The position numbers and the translations under genes are program-made. Source: Cacconaster sp045617505 (lineage in GTDB: Bacteria > Bacteroidota > Bacteroidia > Bacteroidales > UBA932). Taken from it: a stretch of DNA of 17,594 nucleotides. The stretch lies in NCBI GenBank assembly GCA_045617505.1, contig JAZLIS010000125.1, positions 1-17,594 of the forward strand, given 5' to 3'. The notes under the pieces were generated by a model that saw only the letters and a program-made list of their open reading frames with translations, did not search any database and had not been told where the DNA came from. How positions within the stretch are numbered: the stretch's first letter is position 1; each line of letters starts with the position of its first letter. Shown piece after piece: positions 1-6,506 of the stretch.

Positions 1-39
1 AAGAAGTCAAAAGAACAGGGATTGATTAACATCGTTTAA
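1..39 (+). CDS. rpmB: Ribosomal protein L28, C-terminal end (partial)
   Basis: Twelve codons open from the first base read KKSKEQGLINIV and end at TAA 37-39, 11 nt before rpmG. A basic, lysine-rich tail directly upstream of L33 fits the C-terminus of bacterial L28 (large ribosomal subunit), and rpmB-rpmG-DUF4295 is the usual order in Bacteroidota. Only the tail is visible, so the call rests mainly on context. Confidence 0.6.
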   Translation, partial: KKSKEQGLINIV

Positions 40-50
40 TTTTTACGACT

Positions 51-239
51 ATGGCTAAAAAAGGTAAAGGCAACAGGGTTCAGGTAATACTGGAGTGTAC
101 TGAACAGCGTGAAAGTGGCGTACCCGGAATTTCCCGTTACATCACCACAAAGAATAAAAAGAATACAAGCGAGCGTATGGAACTCAAGAAATACAATCCT
201 TTCCTGAAGAAGTACACCGTTCACAAAGAAATCAAATAA
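51..239 (+). CDS. rpmG: 50S ribosomal protein L33
   Basis: This 62-residue basic protein matches the Bacteroidota form of L33, a small protein of the large ribosomal subunit near the E site. The stretch SRYITTKNKKNT followed by ELKKYNPFLKKYTVHKEIK is the family signature. Only one cysteine remains (in ILECTE), so it is the zinc-free form without the paired CxxC motifs. It starts 11 nt after the L28 stop and is followed 17 nt later by the DUF4295 gene, so the three are probably co-transcribed. Confidence 0.95.
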   Translation: MAKKGKGNRVQVILECTEQRESGVPGISRYITTKNKKNTSERMELKKYNPFLKKYTVHKEIK

Positions 240-256
240 CTTAACTTTATTATACT

Positions 257-415
257 ATGGCAAAGAAAGCGGTTGCAACCTTCAGTGGCGACAAGTCAGC
301 CCTCAGAAACGTTGTAAAATGCATCAAGATGGTCAAATCAGACCGCACCGGAGCTTATATGTTCCAGGAAGAGTTTGTACCTACCGATGAAGTTGCGAAT
401 TACTTCAAGAAATAA
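257..415 (+). CDS. DUF4295 small basic protein (ribosomal operon)
   Basis: A 52-residue ORF starts MAKKAVATFSGDKSA and contains CIKMVKSDRTGAYMFQEEFVP. This matches the DUF4295 family, a roughly 50-residue lysine-rich protein found in Bacteroidota directly after L33. Its function is unknown. Size, basic charge and constant linkage to L28/L33 suggest a ribosome-associated protein, which is an inference. It is the last gene of the run: a strong hairpin terminator follows within 20 nt. In relatives ftsY often comes next, but here an unrelated lipoprotein locus follows. Confidence 0.88.
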   Translation: MAKKAVATFSGDKSALRNVVKCIKMVKSDRTGAYMFQEEFVPTDEVANYFKK

Positions 416-433
416 TAAAGTAGGTTAACGCTT

Positions 434-469
434 AAAATAAAGGCCGTCTGAAAAGTCGGCCTTTATTTA
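434..469 (+). terminator. Intrinsic terminator of the rpmB-rpmG-DUF4295 operon
   Basis: A 12-bp perfect stem (AAATAAAGGCCG at 435-446 paired with CGGCCTTTATTT at 457-468) has a 10-nt loop. The A-rich left arm and T-rich right arm make it usable in both directions. It lies about 20 nt after the DUF4295 stop. Confidence 0.9.
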
Positions 470-575
470 GTTGAATTATTGTTCATCTTTCGACCGGCAG
501 CGGGGACAGGTTGCGGCGGATTTTGTTTTTTGCGTGGAAATGTGTAACTTCAAGAAGTAGTATGCATTTGCAGTT

Positions 576-1645
576 ATGAAAGCATCTTTCAAGTTCATCT
601 TTGCAGCCCTCGCCGCCACAGTGACGCTGGCAGCCTGCACCAAGGAAACCACCCCCCCAGTTTTGAAAATGACAAGGTGACCCCGGCCGCCGAAGGCTCC
701 CGCGTCATCGCGGTTTCCTTCGCTACGCAAACCAAAACGGCCCTTGCCGATGACGGCCTCCAGCCGAAGTTCTCGCCCAACGATTCTATCCTGTTATCCA
801 ACGGAGTGGCCCTCGACACCTGCGATGTAAAGATTGACGATAAGACAGGCGTAGCCACAATCTCCACTGACCTCACCGGTCAGCTTACGGCCGTATATCC
901 ATACAAGGCCGCGAAGATGAACGGCAATAAGCCCTGTCAGATTGACTCTGTCATCGTCTCCACCGAGCAGGACGGCACGTTCGCAAGCGCCAACATCTGT
1001 ATGGCGAAGGAGATTACGGACAAGGCTGTTTTCGAGAACAAGACAGCGTTGTTCTGCATCACTCCCGGTGCGGGTACTGACACCCAGTACGTGGAGGTCA
1101 GTGCCGTAGGCCTCGGCATTGCCAACGACATACCGACCGGGTCAACACATACAAGTTTTGACAAGATTCACGTCGCCACCACTACCGCAGACTCCGTATG
1201 GGTTTCAATCCTTGTCCCGGACGGTCTCACAATCGGCAAGCTTTCATTCTCCGACGGAACCAACGTGAAGACCGTCACGACGGGTGACAGGGCATCCGAG
1301 CCTGTTGCCGTCAACACCATCTACAAAGTGACAGTCCCGAAAAGTTACGCCGTCACCTGCGAGCCTGTCACCATCACGGGAGCATCGTTCAAGGTAATGA
1401 AGGGAACCGAGGAAGTGACTAAGGCAAGTCCCGATGATGCCCTCAAGGTCGAAGTCACCTGCCCTAACGGCTACTTAACAGACAAAATTACAGTTTTCAA
1501 GACGGGTGACCCCTCAACCACGGTTGAGGTAGGAACCGACGGCAGCTTCACGATGCCGGAGTATGAGGTCACCGTCAAGGTGGAATTCAAGCTTGACGAG
1601 TCCGGTGGCGGCACCGAAATGGAACACGGAGGACTTTTAGGGTAA
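576..1645 (+). pseudogene. Fimbrillin-like surface lipoprotein, frameshifted at a C7 tract
   Basis: Translation from ATG 576 gives a lipoprotein signal peptide, MKASFKFIFAALAATVTLAAC, with lipobox LAAC and Cys21, followed by TKETTPP. That frame stops at TGA 678-680. The rest of the protein lies in another frame, open from about 659 (SFENDKVTPAAEG...) to TAA 1643-1645. Adding one C to the seven-C run at 652-658 would restore a single protein of about 356 residues. The body looks like a fimbrillin/Mfa-type beta-sandwich. The C-terminus (about the last 90 residues, with GYLTDKITV and GSFTMPEYEVTVKVEF) resembles an InlB_B/bacterial repeat domain. A second lipoprotein gene follows 38 nt later. The break may be a true mutation, a phase-variable tract or a read error. 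Without frame repair, a GTG at 677 could start only an unexported product. Confidence 0.75.
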
Positions 1646-1683
1646 ATGGCAATTTGGAAAAAAAACAATAAAAAATAGCAGTC

Positions 1684-3483
1684 ATGAAAAAGATTTTGAA
1701 ATCAATGGTGCTCGCCTCGCTCGGTCTGGCGATTCTGTTCTCCTGCACCAAAAATGAGCCGGTTGTCGGAACGGCAGACGGAAACGGCCAGATGAAGCTC
1801 TCCGTCACCGGCGTGCTCGGCGAGTACAAGGCCGTCGGAGATACGAAAGCCTCGCTCGTCAACACTCCGCGCGTGGGGTGGAGCGGGGGCGAGACCGTCC
1901 ACGTCTTTCAGCAGAGCGACGGAACGTACCTTGGATCCCTGACTTCCAGCGTGAAGGCGACCGGTGCCAGCGTCGCCACTCTGGGCGGTACAATCAGTTC
2001 CGGAACGGGAACGCTGGTGTTCGTTTACACCAATGCCACAATGCCTTCGCTGACAGCAGGCACAGCATACACAAGTCTTGAGATAAGTCTCGCCGAGCAG
2101 GGAGCAGACATCCCCTTCGTGGTGTACGGCACCGCGGAATCCCCCGGCACGACAACTGTAAGCGGCCTTGTGGTGAACTTCAGCTTCGCCACTTCGGTTG
2201 TCAGCACCTACGCCGCCGGCCTTCCCGCAGAAAAGTCGGTGATGAAGGCAACACTCGGCGACATCAACACAAATTGCGTGCTCACTATCCCGACATCCGG
2301 TGACATCACCGTCAGTGGCAGTACCTCCGGCATCATCACCAAGAGCGCCGGCATCGGCAGCACCAACGCAGAGGGACAGGTTCTCTTCGAGATAGCCGTC
2401 CCGGTAAGCGAAGCGGCGGCCTCCGGCCGCAGCGTAGAGTTTACGATAGACAGCGAACCATACACCGCCGCTTTCTCCAATGTGGCCATCGAAGCCGGAA
2501 AGGCGTATTCGGCAATGTCGGAGAACCATTCAGTTGAGGGAGTGGCTCTCAACAAGACCAGCACCACCATATTCCCCACCGCAACAGAAACGTTGACCGC
2601 CACGGTATATCCTGCCAAGTCAAATCAGGGACTGACCTGGAAAAGCAGCAACACCTCAGTGGTCACCGTCGATGGAAACGGTATAATCACAGGCAAAGGC
2701 CTCGGCACCGCCACCATCACCGCCACATCACAGGACGACACTTCAATCAATGCCACCTGCACGGTGACGGTCGACAATCACAAGTATGTCGTTATCGGTG
2801 GACTGAAATGGGCCACCTGCAACATCGGTGCAGACTCTCCTGCCGACTACTGCTGGTACTTCTCTTGGGGCAACACCGATGGGTATGTTCACAATGGTAC
2901 AAACTGGGTAAAGGCTTCGGATAATACAAAACTCGGTACCGACGGAAGTTTCAGCAGTGCAAATTACAATAACACCCCCGGCCACAGCCTCTCGGGAGAT
3001 ATCTCTCCTGCAAGCGTGAATGATGCCGCACGAATCAATTGGGGAGGCGATTGGAGAATGCCGACCAAGGAGAACTTCGTGGACCTTGCGGCTAATGGCG
3101 TATGGATTTGGACATCCGATTATAACAGCACGGGCAAGTCTGGTTACATAGTTTATGTTGCCAAAGACAATGCGGATAAAGGCAAGGCCAAGATGAATGA
3201 AATATGGAAACAATGGAATAGTTCGACTAAGTCATATGACAGCGGTTCAGCTATAACAGAAGGGACCTATTCAGAATCCATCGATGACCACATCTTCTTC
3301 CCCGCTGCGGGCAGCGGCTACGGTACCAGCCTCTCCTTTGCGGGCTCCTACGGCTTTTGGTCGAGTGCTTGGGACAGTGCAGACAATGCGTACTACTTTT
3401 ACTTCTATAGCGGCGATGTCAAACCGCAGAGCTACGGCCTCCGTTACGTCGGCTTCCCAGTGCGCCCAGTCTCAGATTTATAA
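1684..3483 (+). CDS. Surface lipoprotein: fimbrillin-like + Big_2 + FISUMP domain
   Basis: This 599-residue predicted outer-surface lipoprotein has lipobox LFSC with Cys21. Residues about 30-280 look fimbrillin-like (GWSGGETVHVF, KAYSAM). Residues about 285-363 form a bacterial Ig-like Big_2 domain (SVEGVALNKTSTTIFP, LTWKSSNTSVVTVD, GLGTATITATS). Residues about 366-597 are a FISUMP (Fibrobacter succinogenes major paralogous) domain: GLKWATCNIGADSP, NWGGDWRMPT, FFPAAGSGYG, YGFWSS and a terminal GFPVRPV. The layout suggests a surface-anchored stalk presenting a C-terminal binding head, perhaps an adhesin; this is inference. It follows the frameshifted lipoprotein by 38 nt and is likely in one operon with it. 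The Tyr/Gly/Ser-rich last 60 residues resemble variable regions of diversity-generating retroelement targets. No reverse transcriptase is in the window. Confidence 0.85.
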   Translation: MKKILKSMVLASLGLAILFSCTKNEPVVGTADGNGQMKLSVTGVLGEYKAVGDTKASLVNTPRVGWSGGETVHVFQQSDGTYLGSLTSSVKATGASVATLGGTISSGTGTLVFVYTNATMPSLTAGTAYTSLEISLAEQGADIPFVVYGTAESPGTTTVSGLVVNFSFATSVVSTYAAGLPAEKSVMKATLGDINTNCVLTIPTSGDITVSGSTSGIITKSAGIGSTNAEGQVLFEIAVPVSEAAASGRSVEFTIDSEPYTAAFSNVAIEAGKAYSAMSENHSVEGVALNKTSTTIFPTATETLTATVYPAKSNQGLTWKSSNTSVVTVDGNGIITGKGLGTATITATSQDDTSINATCTVTVDNHKYVVIGGLKWATCNIGADSPADYCWYFSWGNTDGYVHNGTNWVKASDNTKLGTDGSFSSANYNNTPGHSLSGDISPASVNDAARINWGGDWRMPTKENFVDLAANGVWIWTSDYNSTGKSGYIVYVAKDNADKGKAKMNEIWKQWNSSTKSYDSGSAITEGTYSESIDDHIFFPAAGSGYGTSLSFAGSYGFWSSAWDSADNAYYFYFYSGDVKPQSYGLRYVGFPVRPVSDL

Positions 3484-3549
3484 AACCCAAATTTCCCAAG
3501 GCCGCAAGTCAACCCCGGCGGTGCGGGCATCCAAGCAACCTGTCTCCAT

Positions 3550-3575
3550 CTGCCGGCAGTGAGTTCATAACTCAC
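3550..3575. repeat. Palindrome and hairpin downstream of the FISUMP gene
   Basis: A 10-nt perfect palindrome CTGCCGGCAG (3550-3559) is joined directly to a hairpin with GTGAGTT (3559-3565) paired to AACTCAC (3569-3575) across a 3-nt loop. It lies about 70 nt after the stop codon. It could be part of a transcription end or, more speculatively, a target-recognition cruciform of a diversity-generating retroelement. Confidence 0.5.
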
Positions 3576-3637
3576 ACAACTGAACTTTTTCAGAGTGAAA
3601 AGCCTTGATTTTCTCTTTTTTCCGTTGAATTTTCAGG

Positions 3638-3672
3638 AAATCAGAGAGAAAACGGCGTTTATTCTCTGATTT
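3638..3672 (+). terminator. Probable terminator of the lipoprotein operon
   Basis: A 10-bp perfect stem (AAATCAGAGA 3638-3647 with TCTCTGATTT 3663-3672) has a 15-nt loop that can itself pair weakly (AAACG/CGTTT). The 3' side runs into TTTTG. It is the best candidate end for the plus-strand lipoprotein transcript. On the minus strand no T tract follows. Confidence 0.55.
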
Positions 3673-3891
3673 TGACTCATCTGGGTGATTGGCGATGGCA
3701 AACGATGGCGCAGGTACAGGTTACGACTGTACGCATTCAGCCGATAATGCCTTTGTTGATGTTGCGGGTAGCATGGACAGGTCTGCGAAAGGATGCATTG
3801 CGGATTGAGCCGTGAAGCTCAGCATCCGTCGCAATCTGTCCACGCCGGCACAAAGAAAGATGGTTGACAGAAACTCTGCTAGCCATCATCC
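3673..3891. other. Gene-free stretch with strong inverted repeats
   Basis: No credible gene was found here. GTACAG (3714-3719) pairs with CTGTAC (3727-3732). A longer imperfect hairpin spans 3775-3841: GGACAG/CTGTCC outside, then ATTGC/GCAAT, GGAT/ATCC and TGAGC/GCTCA around a 6-nt loop. Read on the minus strand it lies just downstream of tRNA-Thr, so it may be the 3' trailer or terminator of the rnpB-tRNA transcript, or a separate small RNA. The minus-strand open frame across it also runs through the tRNA and is not a gene. Confidence 0.4.
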
Positions 3892-3967
3892 TGGAGCCAC
3901 TCACGAGGCTCGAACTCGCGACCTGCGCGTTACGAATGCGCTGCTCTACCGACTGAGCTAAAGTGGC
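3892..3967 (-). tRNA. tRNA-Thr (anticodon CGT)
   Basis: The 76-nt minus-strand cloverleaf has acceptor GCCACTT/GAGTGGC, D stem GCTC/GAGC, T arm GCGAG-TTCGAGC-CTCGT, discriminator T and an encoded CCA end. The anticodon loop TTCGTAA places CGT at 34-36, reading ACG (Thr). The anticodon stem GCGCA/CGCGC has an A-C mismatch at 31-39, next to the loop. The gene starts 7 nt after the predicted 3' end of RNase P RNA on the same strand. Confidence 0.93.
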
Positions 3968-3974
3968 CTTTGTC

Positions 3975-4306
3975 AAAATAAGGTGAGCCTGTAAGCCGAA
4001 TTCTGTACCCTTTCGGGCTTCTATCATTTATCTGTTGCAGCCTACCCCTCGGCATCGGGCGAGCAACCCTTAAAACCGATATATTTGGCCTTGCAGCCCT
4101 CCGGCGCGTACCCGCGAGGCGTCGCCGCCCTGCGTTGTGAGCTCTTGCCTCACATTTTCACCCTTACCGGCGGAGCCGGCGGGTATTTTCTGTTACGCTC
4201 GTTCCAAAAACTTACGCCCTTCTGTGCTTTCCACAGGGAGGTGCTCTGCGCTGTCCGGACTTTCCTCACCGCCTGCGCGGCGCGATAGAACGTCTTACCT
4301 TATTTT
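3975..4306 (-). ncRNA. rnpB: RNase P RNA (class A)
   Basis: This is the catalytic RNA of RNase P, which removes tRNA 5' leaders. On the minus strand the P4 signature GAGGAAAGTCCGGAC lies at 4253-4267 and its 3' partner ACAGAATTCGGCTTA at 3992-4006. Ends were set from helix P1: AAAATAAGGT (3975-3984 on the plus strand) is perfectly complementary to 4297-4306, giving about 332 nt. A perfect -7 box sits 3 nt upstream. The downstream neighbour on the same strand is tRNA-Thr, 7 nt away. Confidence 0.95.
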
Positions 4307-4308
4307 TC

Positions 4309-4317
4309 GCAAATATA
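4309..4317 (-). promoter_or_regulatory. -7 box of rnpB
   Basis: TATATTTGC on the minus strand matches the Bacteroidota -7 consensus TAnnTTTG. It ends 3 nt before the P1-defined 5' end of rnpB, which helps calibrate the distance from -7 box to transcript start. No clear -33 TTTG was found. Confidence 0.7.
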
Positions 4318-4330
4318 TGCTTTTTTTTGG

Positions 4331-4339
4331 TATCTTTGA
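4331..4339 (+). promoter_or_regulatory. -7 box of the glutaminyl cyclase operon
   Basis: TATCTTTGA matches TAnnTTTG and ends 8 nt before ATG 4348, so the predicted leader is only a few nucleotides. It is divergent from and only 13 nt away from the rnpB -7 box. Confidence 0.6.
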
Positions 4340-4347
4340 TATTTGTG

Positions 4348-5127
4348 ATGAAAAATAGAGCATATATATCGTTTCTTGTACTTCTGGTGATTTTCTCTGC
4401 TGGATGTTTCGCGGCTTTGGCTCAGGAAAGAGGAGTGAAGACCTATAAAGCATCCGTCGAAAAGTCTTTTCCTCACGATGTGTCATCATATACGCAGGGA
4501 CTGTTCTTTCACAATGGAATGCTCTATGAATCTTCGGGACAGTACCGCCATTCCAGATTCAGAAAGACTGACCCTGTCACCGGAAAGGCGACGCAGAGCA
4601 TAAGCCTGGACAGCAGGTATTTTGCTGAAGGGTCCTGTATCCTGAAGGACAAGCTCTACATCCTGACCTGGCGTGAACAGGAATGTCTCGTCTATAACCC
4701 TGAAACCCTCCGCTATCTGGGCTCTTTCCGATATCAGGGAGAAGGCTGGGGTCTAACCACCGACGGAACTTCCCTGATAATGAGCGACGGTACCTCGGAG
4801 ATAAGATTCATAAACCCGGATACTTTTATGGAGATTAAGCGCATTACCGTCACTCTGAACGGCAAACAGCTTGAGTATCTGAACGAGCTGGAGTATATCA
4901 AGGGTGAAATATGGGCAAACGTCTATACGTCCGATATGATTGCAATAATTGACCCTCAGACGGGAGAGGTCAAATCCCTTGTCAACTGCAAAGGCCTGCT
5001 TCCGCAATCCGAACGCAAGCCTTCCACCGACGTTCTCAACGGGATTGCATATAATCTGGAAGAGAATGCCGTCTATCTGACGGGCAAATACTGGCCCAAG
5101 GTTTACAAGATAAAGAAGTTGTATTGA
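4348..5127 (+). CDS. Glutaminyl-peptide cyclotransferase (beta-propeller type), exported
   Basis: This 259-residue protein is predicted to convert N-terminal Gln of exported proteins to pyroglutamate in the periplasm. After a signal peptide it matches the plant/bacterial glutamine cyclotransferase family, a five-bladed beta-propeller: SFPHDVSSYTQGLFF, YESSGQYRHS, YFAEGSCILKDKLYILTWRE, GEGWGLTTDG, LNELEYIKGEIWANVY and DVLNGIAYN are characteristic. The signal peptide seems to be cut at ALA|QERG (residues 23-26), leaving Gln first; a lipoprotein reading at SAGC (Cys20) is less good. ATG 4348 was chosen over an upstream TTG at 4327 because the -7 box lies between them. recR follows 3 nt after its stop. 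Confidence 0.88.
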   Translation: MKNRAYISFLVLLVIFSAGCFAALAQERGVKTYKASVEKSFPHDVSSYTQGLFFHNGMLYESSGQYRHSRFRKTDPVTGKATQSISLDSRYFAEGSCILKDKLYILTWREQECLVYNPETLRYLGSFRYQGEGWGLTTDGTSLIMSDGTSEIRFINPDTFMEIKRITVTLNGKQLEYLNELEYIKGEIWANVYTSDMIAIIDPQTGEVKSLVNCKGLLPQSERKPSTDVLNGIAYNLEENAVYLTGKYWPKVYKIKKLY

Positions 5128-5130
5128 CAA

Positions 5131-5754
5131 ATGTCGTTTATGTATCGTGGCATCTATTCATCCCAACTTTTGGAAGAGGCGGTAAACCAATTCGCTTCCC
5201 TTCCCGGTATCGGCAGGAGGACGGCTCTGCGGCTTGCACTGCATATCCTTGATGAGCCTCAGGAGAATGTCAACCGGTTTACTGATGCTTTCAAAGCGTT
5301 GAAGTCTGATATTCACGTGTGTGAACGGTGTTTTATGATATCCGATGATTCGACCTGTCCCATCTGCGATGACAGAATGAGAGACCGCTCCACAATATGT
5401 GTTGTGGAGAGCGTCCGGGATGTGTTGAGCATCGAGAACACAGGGCAGTACAGGGGCTTGTATCATATTCTTGGAGGAATCATATCTCCCATAGACGGGA
5501 TCGGCCCTTCCGACCTGCATATCCGTGAACTGGTCTCTAGATTGAAGGAGGAGAGTGTTGGAGAGGTTGTACTGGCTCTTAACACATCTATGGAAGGGGA
5601 GACCACTTCTTTTTATATCTTTAAGCAAATCAAAGAGTTGCCTGTAAAGGTAACGGCAATAGCAAGGGGTGTCGGTTTCGGTGACGATCTTGAATATGCC
5701 GATGAAATCACACTTGGCCGGTCAATCGCCAACAGGCAGCCGTTCAATCCTTAG
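5131..5754 (+). CDS. recR: Recombination mediator protein RecR
   Basis: This 207-residue protein works with RecO/RecF to load RecA on gapped DNA. Helix-hairpin-helix LPGIGRRTA is at residues 24-32. A four-cysteine zinc site (C64, C67, C76, C79; HVCERC and STCPIC) follows. Then comes a Toprim domain (ICVVES at about 89-94, ILGGIISPIDGIGP at 113-126) and the C-terminal LALNTSMEGETTSFYI. Length is close to the usual 200 residues. It lies 3 nt after the glutaminyl cyclase gene and 8 nt before the DHODH-like gene, so it is within an operon. A second Met at codon 4 is an alternative start. Confidence 0.96.
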   Translation: MSFMYRGIYSSQLLEEAVNQFASLPGIGRRTALRLALHILDEPQENVNRFTDAFKALKSDIHVCERCFMISDDSTCPICDDRMRDRSTICVVESVRDVLSIENTGQYRGLYHILGGIISPIDGIGPSDLHIRELVSRLKEESVGEVVLALNTSMEGETTSFYIFKQIKELPVKVTAIARGVGFGDDLEYADEITLGRSIANRQPFNP

Positions 5755-5762
5755 CGGAAGTT

Positions 5763-6506
5763 ATGAATCATATACTGCTTTTGCTCAAATATCTGCCGTT
5801 TCTGCAGAAGATGCTGAAATCTTTCCTCACTGTGAAAAGCAAATCTATAGAGAGGGAGTTCAACGGTTATCTCTACAGCAACCCGATAGGCATCAGTGCC
5901 GGAATCGACAGAACAGGATTTTTTTACAGGGAGTTGTCAACTTTCGGCCCATCCTTCATAGAAACGGGCCCGGCAAAGGTTGATCAGATTCTGCGTAATT
6001 TGAGGTCAAGGACCGGACGCAGCCCCTATCTGATTGTTAACCTGAACGGACGTCAATCGCTGGTGGAAGGTGTGAACCTCAGGGAGATTGACCGCTCCTG
6101 TTCGCTGCTTTATGATTTTGCCGACGCATTGACCATAACGGTTTCAGGGACCGGATATCAGAGCATAATCGACAGGGTCTTGACAATCAGGCAGTATAAC
6201 GATGATTTCAAGCCTGTGGCAGTCAAATTGACCAATAAGCTGAAGGTGGAGGAAATAGAGCCGATAGTCAGTTACTCTTTGCAGAACGGTGTCGATGCCA
6301 TTGAGGTGTCGGACATTTTCTTCGATGAAGTTTATGCAATAGCGGGCGGAATAGTTCCGGTGATAGTTATATCGGCACTTACCTGCGACGGGGATGCTTC
6401 TACGTTTCTGGAAAGGGGTGCGTCGTTCATAGCCTATGCTCCCCGTAAATCTCTCGGTGGGTTGCTGCGGATAAGAAAGATTCTTAAAACTTTGATTAAT
6501 CAATGA
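5763..6506 (+). CDS. Dihydroorotate-dehydrogenase-like TIM-barrel protein, degenerate active site
   Basis: This 247-residue protein resembles class 2 dihydroorotate dehydrogenase: NPIGISAGIDRTG (40-52) fits the family's N-P-x-G-x-A-A-G-x-D-K region, FIETG (65-69) fits x-E-x-G-T, VNLNG (92-96) fits the N-I-G strand, and PVAVKLTNKL (151-160) fits the FMN-contacting A-V-K-I-A-P segment. The catalytic loop N-x-S-x-P-N-T is replaced by ITVSGTG (125-131), and the glycine-rich FMN phosphate site near the end is not recognisable. It is about 90 residues shorter than class 2 enzymes. It may be a non-catalytic or repurposed relative. The reading frame is intact and it overlaps cinA by 4 nt (ATGA), so it is not an obvious pseudogene. 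Confidence 0.7.
   Translation: MNHILLLLKYLPFLQKMLKSFLTVKSKSIEREFNGYLYSNPIGISAGIDRTGFFYRELSTFGPSFIETGPAKVDQILRNLRSRTGRSPYLIVNLNGRQSLVEGVNLREIDRSCSLLYDFADALTITVSGTGYQSIIDRVLTIRQYNDDFKPVAVKLTNKLKVEEIEPIVSYSLQNGVDAIEVSDIFFDEVYAIAGGIVPVIVISALTCDGDASTFLERGASFIAYAPRKSLGGLLRIRKILKTLINQ

Noticed and set aside
563..571. TGCATTTGC as a -7 box for the frameshifted lipoprotein
   Set aside because: The TA is changed to TG and no -33 lies at the right distance, so it is too weak to annotate.
1646..1678. Ten-codon ORF (MAIWKKNNKK) between the two lipoprotein genes
   Set aside because: It falls in the A-rich leader usual before Bacteroidota genes; too short and no regulatory structure around it.
1702..2529. 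275-residue minus-strand ORF
   Set aside because: It is antisense to the fimbrillin/Big_2/FISUMP lipoprotein, has Cys/His/Gly-rich shadow composition and no motifs.
3737..4027. 96-residue minus-strand ORF
   Set aside because: It runs through tRNA-Thr and the 3' end of RNase P RNA; the open frame comes from structured RNA genes.
3484..4306. DGR template repeat or reverse transcriptase near the FISUMP gene
   Set aside because: Reading both strands shows no second copy of the variable region and no RT motif; the stretch holds tRNA and RNase P RNA.
4085..4358. Two plus-strand ORFs of 67 and 73 residues
   Set aside because: They are antisense to rnpB, whose conserved core motifs are clear.
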